Below, in pieces: positions 1 through 5,879 of a DNA stretch of 7,714 nucleotides (its first letter is position 1; every line of letters begins with the position of its first letter). Both the position numbers and the translations under genes were made by a program. A model generated the notes under the pieces. That model made no database searches and was not told where the DNA came from. It saw only the letters and a program-made list of their open reading frames with translations. Source of the stretch: Methanocaldococcaceae archaeon (lineage in GTDB: Archaea; AGJL01; Methanococci; Methanococcales; Methanocaldococcaceae); contig JALVUY010000184.1 in assembly GCA_027023665.1 (NCBI GenBank), positions 1-7,714 on the forward strand, read 5' to 3'.

Positions 1-1
1 A

Positions 2-757
2 CCTGCAATTAAGCTATATATTCCTGACTTTATGAACGAAAAGTTATTAAGATGGGAACTTGCAACACTTGTTATGAGATGTAGTCGAGTTTCAAAAGAA
101 GAATCTCCATCATTTGCAGGAGGAGAGTTACCATATAGTATTACTCCTGACAATAAAGAGATAAGTGATATTGAAATATTAAAATTTCTTGAAGATTTAT
201 TTACAGAAATATTTGAAGATGACCCAGAGTCTCTTGCAGAATTAAATGCAACTCTATTTAATGATGATAAAGCAGATGAGAGAGAAGAGAGTTTCTTTAT
301 ACCTAAAAATTCATTACCAAAAGCAGTAAATATCAAAGAGACTCCAACCGATGAATTACCAAATGCTATTGTAGAAACAGCTAAAGAGAATATAGGAAAG
401 CAGTCCCCTTATACTGATACAAAAAAGACTATAGATACTAGACTCATAACAACTGTTTATGGTCAAGATGTCAAATATGATTCGGCTAAAGAGATGTGTA
501 ATGATTATGAAGAAAAAGGGAAAATGGATATTGGCTTACCTACAGATAAAGACCTAAAAGGTTATGTAGTCTGTTATGATGAAAATACAAAAGGGACTAA
601 AGGAAAAGGGCATGTTGCTATTATTGTTGATAGCAAAGGAGAAAAAGAGATAGGTGTTCAAGATGCAAAACATGGCGTAATGGAGCGTCCAACAGATAAG
701 GAAAATATTAAAGGTGTTATTGCACCTGAAAAAATAGAGCTTCCAAATTTTAATTAG
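2..757 (+). CDS. SLH-domain protein with degenerate NlpC/P60-like C-terminus (5' partial)
   Basis: The reading frame is open from the first bases of the window and there is no ribosome binding site before the ATG at 32, so that Met is probably internal and the gene begins upstream. Residues before and after it (LLRWELATLVMRCSR) match the end of an S-layer-homology repeat and align with the last SLH repeat of the 2223-4199 protein (YLTRAEMAKVALNSARYS). An acidic linker follows. The last ~130 residues resemble the papain-like NlpC/P60 fold: an AKENIGK helix, an IDTRLITTVYG segment where the family has D-C-S-G, then GYVVCYD and GHVAIIVD. Numbered from ATG 32, the catalytic Cys position would be Thr136, while the His of GHVA (H194) is kept, so enzymatic activity is doubtful. 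SLH is fairly convincing; the NlpC/P60 assignment is tentative (CHAP-like or an unrelated fold are alternatives). The stop codon overlaps the ribosome binding site of the next gene. Confidence 0.6.
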   Translation, partial: PAIKLYIPDFMNEKLLRWELATLVMRCSRVSKEESPSFAGGELPYSITPDNKEISDIEILKFLEDLFTEIFEDDPESLAELNATLFNDDKADEREESFFIPKNSLPKAVNIKETPTDELPNAIVETAKENIGKQSPYTDTKKTIDTRLITTVYGQDVKYDSAKEMCNDYEEKGKMDIGLPTDKDLKGYVVCYDENTKGTKGKGHVAIIVDSKGEKEIGVQDAKHGVMERPTDKENIKGVIAPEKIELPNFN

Positions 758-766
758 GAGATAGAG

Positions 767-2200
767 ATGAAAAGGTTAATGTATATAGTCATTATAGGAC
801 TGTTTTTGATAGGTTGTGGAGGGAATAGTTCCCAACAAGAAGAGAGTGTTGATTTGCCTAATATATCTGCAATTCAAGGAAAAGTTAAGAGTGCTAATAG
901 AATCTTTAGGTCATTAGATTGTGGAAAGGGTGAAGATTGTACAGAGAATGATAATAGTAACAACAATAACAATAATAACAACAATTCTAATCCAAATTCA
1001 AAAGATGACTTTTTTGCTCATTGGGTTACTTTGTATTTAAATGGAAATAGTGCTAAAGCATATGTTAAACAAAAATATCAAGGAACAAGAGAAGAAAAAG
1101 CATATCCTGAAGTTGGAATCTTTTTATCTAAAGACTCTATTTGTACAGTATCGGATATGTTTTTAAATAAAGCAGAATCATCTTTATCAACTAAGGATAC
1201 TTCTGATTCTGAAAATATTAACTTAAATATACCATCAAAAGTTAATAGTGGAACTTGGTACTTTTGTGCTATTGCAGATTATCACAATAAATACATAGAG
1301 AATAATGAGTTAAATAATGCAGATATACTTCAAGTAGTAGATGGTGAAGTTATGCATCCAGAAGGTGAATATTTTAGAATAAAAGCTAGTTATGAAGAAG
1401 ATGTATTTACTGTAACTATACAATCACAAAATACATCAGATAAAAAATATATTGATTACTCTTATGACAATAATAGATGGGAATATTTAGGCTATATAGT
1501 TGGGAAAGATGGAAGATTCTTAACAAATCATAGTGCAACATTTAAAATAAAAGATTCAGACAAACATAATAAAATATATTTTAGAGCAAACTATCCTATT
1601 CGTTCAGGTGTAACAGCGACATCAAATATTTTTACTCTTGAGTATGGAAACAACAATACAGAAGTATCAGAGAAAGATAAAATCTTAACAAGAACAAATA
1701 ATGTATCTTGGGGATACTATACAGATAAGATGAATACAAGATGGTATATCTCTTTGGCTAATAGTTCAAAAAAAGTAACTGTTTATTCTCTAATGCCTAT
1801 TAAAAACTCTACAGCAGGATGGGGAGTAGTTGGTAAAAATATTGCACAAGTAAATTTGGATAAAAATACTATTAGTATAGACAATATTCCAATAAATACA
1901 GATGATAAATATGAGATAAAGTATTCAGATGATTCTCTAAATGAAACAATTACAAGTAATCGACTTCAATCAGATATTAAAAAAATTAGAAACTCAACTG
2001 TTAACATTAAATGGTGGTTTTTCTCAGTAGAGAAGAATTGGTATATTATTAATAAAAATGGTGACCTTTATCGTTTTGCAAGTAAAGTAGTCACTGATAA
2101 TGGTATAAAATCAGAAGAGTATGATTGGCAAAAAGTTGATTTAGAAGGTGCTGTGCCTACATTTTTTGTTGAAGATGGGGTTAAGAAGTTTAGGTTTTAA
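767..2200 (+). CDS. Lipoprotein with poly-Asn linker and CARDB-like domain
   Basis: The start is fixed by AGGAG at 756-760, six bases upstream and overlapping the previous stop. The N-terminus is a lipoprotein signal: MKR, a hydrophobic stretch, then lipobox L-I-G-C with Cys17; +2 is Gly, so by the E. coli rule it would go to the outer membrane. A C-x5-C pair (C52, C58) precedes a run of nine Asn (residues 65-73). Residues ~81-192 look like a CARDB beta-sandwich: a GIFLSKD strand, D-M-F-L, then GTWYFCAIADYHN and the typical ENNELNN ending. The remaining ~285 residues are rich in aromatic beta-strand patterns. Two segments with W-Y-I (NTRWYISLANSS and EKNWYIINKNGD) may be a diverged repeat, but I recognise no family there. 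The likely role is a surface or periplasmic binding or scaffolding lipoprotein. The lipoprotein call is firm; the CARDB call is moderate. Confidence 0.82.
   Translation: MKRLMYIVIIGLFLIGCGGNSSQQEESVDLPNISAIQGKVKSANRIFRSLDCGKGEDCTENDNSNNNNNNNNNSNPNSKDDFFAHWVTLYLNGNSAKAYVKQKYQGTREEKAYPEVGIFLSKDSICTVSDMFLNKAESSLSTKDTSDSENINLNIPSKVNSGTWYFCAIADYHNKYIENNELNNADILQVVDGEVMHPEGEYFRIKASYEEDVFTVTIQSQNTSDKKYIDYSYDNNRWEYLGYIVGKDGRFLTNHSATFKIKDSDKHNKIYFRANYPIRSGVTATSNIFTLEYGNNNTEVSEKDKILTRTNNVSWGYYTDKMNTRWYISLANSSKKVTVYSLMPIKNSTAGWGVVGKNIAQVNLDKNTISIDNIPINTDDKYEIKYSDDSLNETITSNRLQSDIKKIRNSTVNIKWWFFSVEKNWYIINKNGDLYRFASKVVTDNGIKSEEYDWQKVDLEGAVPTFFVEDGVKKFRF
959..985 (+). repeat. AAY trinucleotide repeat (nine Asn codons)
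   Basis: Nine consecutive AAC/AAT codons inside the lipoprotein gene encode poly-Asn between the lipid anchor region and the CARDB-like domain. Mixed AAC and AAT usage makes it less slippage-prone than a pure repeat. Any length change would be in multiples of three and would alter linker length, not the frame. Confidence 0.9.
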
Positions 2201-2222
2201 AATTTATTAGAAAGGGTGAAAA

Positions 2223-4199
2223 ATGAAAATTAGTTTAATTGTGGCTAGTTTAATATTTAGTTCAGTGACAATACTAGGAGATAGTATTTACGATGGAACA
2301 GGCTCACTTATTAATCCAAATGATACAAAAACTTGGGGAGGGAGCAAAGATGAAGCAGATATGCAGGTACATAAAGGAAAAAGTTCAACTGTAACTTTTC
2401 AAGTTTTAAGAGATAATATGAGATGTAGTCATATTGATATTCATTCAGAAGTTAATATGGGGCAAGATGTAATTATAAGTATGAAAGAGTGGAAATCAAA
2501 AAAGGTAGAGCGTTCTTATAGGGTTGAATTACCTGTTGGAAAATATAGTGAAAAAGATGGTATAAGTTTAGAGCTAAAACATCTTTGGACAACTATTGCT
2601 ATAACAAGTACAAAACCAATAAGCAAAGTTACTCCAATATATGCTTATTGTAGAAATGCTGTTGATGAATTAAATCAAAATGGTTTAGAACCATTATCTC
2701 TAAGTATGACAAAGCTTGAAAATAATCACTATCATTTAGGTAATGGTTCTCTTATATCTACTACAGGAGAGAATGGGCAAAATAATTATGGAAGAGTGCA
2801 TGATTTAGCTGTTACATCAGATAGATATGATGCAGAGACATCTTTTCAAGTTTTAAGTGATAAAGATAAATGTGAAGAGATAACTCTATATAACTATGAT
2901 GAAGTCTCTAAAAGATTTGTATCTAAAGATGTTGAAGATGTTTTAATTAAGGGTTGGAGTAGTTCTAAATGGAAACAATATGGAAGCTGTGATAAATTAC
3001 CTTGTACTATTAGTGTCTATAATAGCTCACCGAACTATACTCTTATAAATGTAAAAACAAAAGCAGGAAAAAACAATCAACTCTATGCAAAATGTGGAAA
3101 ACAAGTAAAAACGAACTTCTCTTTAAATGAGAAAGATACTAAACCAAAAAATAGACACAGTTGTCAATTTACAGACTTAAATCATAATTGGTCAGATAAG
3201 TATATTACTGCTTTATGTTCAGCAGGGATTATAGAGGGATATGGGGATTCAGACTATACTAAATATGGACCAAATAACAATACTCTATGGCAAGAGTTAG
3301 TAAAAGTTGTAACATTATCAGATAACTACTACAAAACTAAGAAATTTAGAGATGAGTATAAAGCAAATCATCCATATGCAGATTGGCAAGTTCCTTATCT
3401 TAAGTTAGCCTCTAAAAAGGGTTATGATTATGATGGGAGTATGGAAGTAACAAGAGGATTAGCATTTAAATATGTGGTTGATGTCTTTTGGCATAAAAAA
3501 TTATCTCAAAGTGAATCAGCAAATTTTCTTAAAAGTAAAAGAGTTATAACTGATACAAATACAGATAGATATCTAACTAGAGCAGAGATGGCAAAAGTAG
3601 CCTTAAATAGTGCTAGATATTCAGCTGATGAAAATGGAATAGAGAGAAAGTTACCTTATACAAATCATATTGGTACTAAGTTAAATGAGGAGATAAAAGA
3701 TACTGCACCCAAACCTACTTTTGAGAAAACAAAAAAAGGTGATTCAAATAAAAAAATTAGTGAAACTATAGAAAAAAATAAAAAGACTGCATTTAAAGAG
3801 AATATGACAAGTAAAAATAGTAAGGAAAATGAAACCAATAATGTAGAATTAACAAAAAATATACTTGGAGGAGTAAGAGAAGATTTAGTAAATAAATCTG
3901 CTTCTGAAATAGAGAAAACACTTGAAAAGGAAAATAAATTAGAGAATGCAAGTAATGATACAAAATTTGAAAAAGATAGAGTTTATATAGGAACAGTTAA
4001 AGGTACAAGTAAAAATATAATGCTTCCTCCTCCTGATAAGAATGGTCAAACTACAATTGAAGTTGAACTACCAAATATACAGACAGGAAAAAATGAGAAA
4101 AAGATTATACAAACTGATATGAAAACTCTTAAAGATAAAGTTGATTTTAAAAGTAAAACAAATGTAATGAATCTAAAGAAATGGAGAAACGATGATTAA
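2223..4199 (+). CDS. Secreted protein: two novel two-Cys modules plus SLH triplet and charged tail
   Basis: AAAGGG at 2211-2216 sets the start six bases downstream. The signal peptide is about residues 1-19 (MKISLIVASLIF, cleavage near ILG-D). Two tandem copies of the module shared with the downstream genes follow: copy A at residues 23-143 (YDGTGSLI, FQV, C68, closing C143) and copy B at 172-291 (LGNGSLI, FQV, C217, an extra pair C256/C261, closing C291). Residues ~316-470 form three SLH-like repeats: FTDLNHNWSDKYITALCSAG with GIIEGYG; HPYADWQVPYLKLASKKG; and YLTRAEMAKVAL. In known SLH proteins such a triplet binds cell-wall-linked polymer. From ~480 on, the tail is Lys/Glu/Asn-rich and probably extended, with a short proline-containing patch (MLPPPDKNG) before the end. 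I infer an envelope-anchored surface protein. SLH is fairly secure; the module function is unknown. The 3' end overlaps the next start by 8 bases. Confidence 0.85.
   Translation: MKISLIVASLIFSSVTILGDSIYDGTGSLINPNDTKTWGGSKDEADMQVHKGKSSTVTFQVLRDNMRCSHIDIHSEVNMGQDVIISMKEWKSKKVERSYRVELPVGKYSEKDGISLELKHLWTTIAITSTKPISKVTPIYAYCRNAVDELNQNGLEPLSLSMTKLENNHYHLGNGSLISTTGENGQNNYGRVHDLAVTSDRYDAETSFQVLSDKDKCEEITLYNYDEVSKRFVSKDVEDVLIKGWSSSKWKQYGSCDKLPCTISVYNSSPNYTLINVKTKAGKNNQLYAKCGKQVKTNFSLNEKDTKPKNRHSCQFTDLNHNWSDKYITALCSAGIIEGYGDSDYTKYGPNNNTLWQELVKVVTLSDNYYKTKKFRDEYKANHPYADWQVPYLKLASKKGYDYDGSMEVTRGLAFKYVVDVFWHKKLSQSESANFLKSKRVITDTNTDRYLTRAEMAKVALNSARYSADENGIERKLPYTNHIGTKLNEEIKDTAPKPTFEKTKKGDSNKKISETIEKNKKTAFKENMTSKNSKENETNNVELTKNILGGVREDLVNKSASEIEKTLEKENKLENASNDTKFEKDRVYIGTVKGTSKNIMLPPPDKNGQTTIEVELPNIQTGKNEKKIIQTDMKTLKDKVDFKSKTNVMNLKKWRNDD
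2289..2651 (+). repeat. Module copy 3A (two-Cys envelope module)
   Basis: Encodes the first copy of the shared module in the SLH protein. It starts YDGTGSLI, contains DEADMQVH, the strand VTFQV, Cys68, a central W and LP, and closes with YAYC (Cys143). It pairs best with copy 4A of the M23 protein, including a stretch of near-identical DNA. Confidence 0.7.
2736..3095 (+). repeat. Module copy 3B
   Basis: Second copy in the SLH protein: LGNGSLIS, TSFQV, Cys217, IKGW, then SCDKLPCTI with the extra Cys pair C256/C261, INVKTKAG and closing YAKC (Cys291). It pairs best with copy 4B, which has the same extra Cys pair around LPCTI. Confidence 0.7.
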
Positions 4200-4368
4200 A
4201 ATTATATTAATAGTTAGTATATTTTTTACATATCTTATCTCTACTGAAATTCAATGGGTTGGAAATCCTAGTATTATTAGAGATAGTAGTTGTGATAATA
4301 ATGAAAGTAGAGAAGTTGAATCTAATAGTAGTTTAGATGGAAATTTAACTGCTTTTGTGTGGCAATAG
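4192..4368 (+). pseudogene. Truncated module protein (signal peptide plus half a module)
   Basis: An ATG inside the end of the preceding gene, with GGAGA at 4183-4187, opens a 58-codon frame. It encodes a hydrophobic signal peptide (MIKIILIVSIFFTYLIS) followed by WVGNPSIIRDSS, which matches the module opening (WIGNGSI, WQGNGSI and especially QSSIIRDSN of the M23 protein). It ends in FVWQ-stop exactly where the full modules have FQW. A second in-frame stop follows within twelve bases and no remainder of the module is found downstream, so this looks like the 5' remnant of a paralogue whose 3' part was lost rather than a point-mutated gene. It might still be translated by coupling to the upstream gene, giving a short secreted peptide. 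The identity of the half-module is well supported; calling it dead is an inference. Confidence 0.6.
4255..4365 (+). repeat. Half module (N-terminal part only)
   Basis: Encodes WVGNPSIIRDSS through AFVWQ, the opening and first strands of the module. SIIRDS is identical to copy 4B, and tattattagagat is shared at the DNA level. The second half with both Cys positions is absent. Confidence 0.6.
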
Positions 4369-4373
4369 AGGTT

Positions 4374-4393
4374 AAGCTAGAGGTTTTTAGCTT
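4374..4393 (+). terminator. Weak hairpin before the M23 gene
   Basis: AAGCTA and TAGCTT form a six-base-pair stem with an eight-base loop, followed by TGGGTTTTATTTT. It sits between the truncated gene and the M23 gene. It could be a weak intrinsic terminator or attenuator, but the stem is short and AT-rich and the T-run is interrupted. Confidence 0.25.
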
Positions 4394-4429
4394 TGGGTTT
4401 TATTTTAAATTTAAATTAAAGGAAAAAAG

Positions 4430-5854
4430 ATGAAAAAAAGTCTATTAATAATCAGTTTTAGTTTATTAGTGCAATCACATGCTAGTTTGAATTGGCCTGT
4501 CAAAAATTTTGATACTTGGGATTCAACTTATAATGGGTTTAAAGCATATTATAGTGTGATGGGAGGATTTCATCCAGGTGTTGATATTAGCCTACCAGGT
4601 CGCAATGATGTTGGACAAAATGTTTATCCAATAGCTGAAGGAACAATTTATAGAATAATTCCTTTTAAATCAACTATTGGTGGGGCAGTAGTAATGAAAC
4701 ATAATATTAATGGAAAAATATATTATTCGGTTTATTATCACATTAAACCAAAATCATATCTTACAGTAGATGAGATACCAGTAAAAACTAGTACAGTAAT
4801 AGGAACAGTAGGTAATATAAGCAAGTTTGGTCCCCATCTACATTTAGAAGTTAGAACAAAAATACAAAAGGATTTATATCCTAATGATATGGGTAACGGC
4901 TATTATAAAACAACAGCTTTAATAGATAGAGATGGACTCATTGATCCTATTGCATTTATTAAAAATACATCACTAACAAGTTCACAGACTAGTATTATTG
5001 ACGGTGCAGGTTCATTAATAAGACCAGAAATACTAAATACAGCCGATAGATATAGATGTCAATGGGGTTGCTATAGAGATGAAGCAGATATGCAAGTACA
5101 CTCCTCTAACCCTTCTACTGTTTCTTTTCAATGGAGAGCAACAAATAATTGTAAAAAATTGAAAATTGGTGTTATGGCAAGTGATGCATATAGAAAAAAA
5201 TATCATACATGGATTAATCCACATGAACCATTAAAAGTAAAAATATATACAAAAGCATGGAACAATGAAGTTGTATCGGAAGCTTTTAAAACTACTCTTC
5301 CAAAAACTGTAGATTATGTTGATGGTTGGAATAATATTATTGTTACATCACAACAACCTCTTTCTAAAGTACAAAAGATTATTGCAGAGTGTACAGAAAA
5401 TGATGACGGTAAAGATGTAACTATGTTAGATGAAACATCTATAGAATTGCCTCTAAATTATAAGTTTGGAGGACAAAGTTCTATTATTAGAGATTCAAAT
5501 AAAGACTATAATAGACAAAAAGATGGGATTTATCAAGATGTAGCTATAGGGTTGTCTGATAATAAAGCAATGACTTTATTTCAATGGCAAACAAGTAGTA
5601 ATTGTAAATCTTTAGTTTTAAAATCTGGACATTACCCTAATGGAAATGGAGTTTCTACTTCTGTTAATGGTATAAATATTAAGTCTTGGAATGACTCTAG
5701 TTGGAGTAGTACGTCGTGTAACAATAGATTACCTTGTACCATAAAAGCACCTAGTAATCATAATGGTAAGTATGGAGATTACTATATTATTAAAGTTAAA
5801 ACGAATGCTAATACTTTAGATGGAAATCGTATTAGTGCTGTTTGTAAAGAGTAG
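4430..5854 (+). CDS. Secreted M23 (LytM-type) peptidase with two novel C-terminal modules
   Basis: AAAGG at 4418-4422 precedes the start. The signal peptide is about residues 1-18 (MKKSLLIISFSLLVQSHA). The catalytic domain comes first (residues ~20-180): FHPGVDIS gives the H-x3-D metal ligands H48 and D52, YYHI contributes H104, and GPHLHLEVR supplies the H-x-H pair H136/H138. All canonical M23 zinc and catalytic residues are therefore present, and cleavage of peptidoglycan cross-bridges or stem peptides in the periplasm or at the surface is expected. Two copies of the shared module follow: A at 190-321 (IDGAGSLI, DEADMQVH, SFQW, C241, C321) and B at 347-472 (SSIIRDSN, LFQW, C392, C430/C436, closing C472). 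In many bacterial M23 proteins the peptidase is C-terminal, so this N-terminal placement with trailing modules is notable. The modules may position the enzyme in the envelope; that is inference. Confidence 0.92.
   Translation: MKKSLLIISFSLLVQSHASLNWPVKNFDTWDSTYNGFKAYYSVMGGFHPGVDISLPGRNDVGQNVYPIAEGTIYRIIPFKSTIGGAVVMKHNINGKIYYSVYYHIKPKSYLTVDEIPVKTSTVIGTVGNISKFGPHLHLEVRTKIQKDLYPNDMGNGYYKTTALIDRDGLIDPIAFIKNTSLTSSQTSIIDGAGSLIRPEILNTADRYRCQWGCYRDEADMQVHSSNPSTVSFQWRATNNCKKLKIGVMASDAYRKKYHTWINPHEPLKVKIYTKAWNNEVVSEAFKTTLPKTVDYVDGWNNIIVTSQQPLSKVQKIIAECTENDDGKDVTMLDETSIELPLNYKFGGQSSIIRDSNKDYNRQKDGIYQDVAIGLSDNKAMTLFQWQTSSNCKSLVLKSGHYPNGNGVSTSVNGINIKSWNDSSWSSTSCNNRLPCTIKAPSNHNGKYGDYYIIKVKTNANTLDGNRISAVCKE
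4997..5392 (+). repeat. Module copy 4A
   Basis: First copy behind the M23 domain: IDGAGSLI, an inserted RCQWGC pair, DEADMQVH, VSFQW, Cys241, IYTKAW, TTLPKT, IIVTSQQPLSKV and closing Cys321. It shares DEADMQVH and the PLSKV/PISKV segment with copy 3A. Confidence 0.7.
5468..5845 (+). repeat. Module copy 4B
   Basis: Second copy behind the M23 domain: GGQSSIIRDSN, LFQW, Cys392, IKSW, SCNNRLPCTI with C430/C436, IKVKTNA and closing AVC (Cys472) two residues before the protein end. Confidence 0.7.
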
Positions 5855-5879
5855 CAAGTAAACATCTTAAGGAGAGAAG

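Noticed and set aside
4366..4380. TAG readthrough or single frameshift restoring the truncated module gene
   Set aside because: A second in-frame TAG follows within twelve bases, and no frame before 4430 encodes the second half of the module.
4423..4438. Poly-A tracts near the starts of the M23 and third module genes as phase-variation sites
   Set aside because: Tracts are only six to seven bases and made of A, ordinary for Lys-rich signal peptides in an AT-rich genome; no long G/C tract is present.
5033..5224. Open frame on the - strand inside the M23 gene
   Set aside because: It lies wholly in a well-supported coding region and has low-complexity Ile/Cys-rich translation with no family resemblance. 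The frames at 5928-6116 and 7092-7283 on the - strand were rejected for the same reason.
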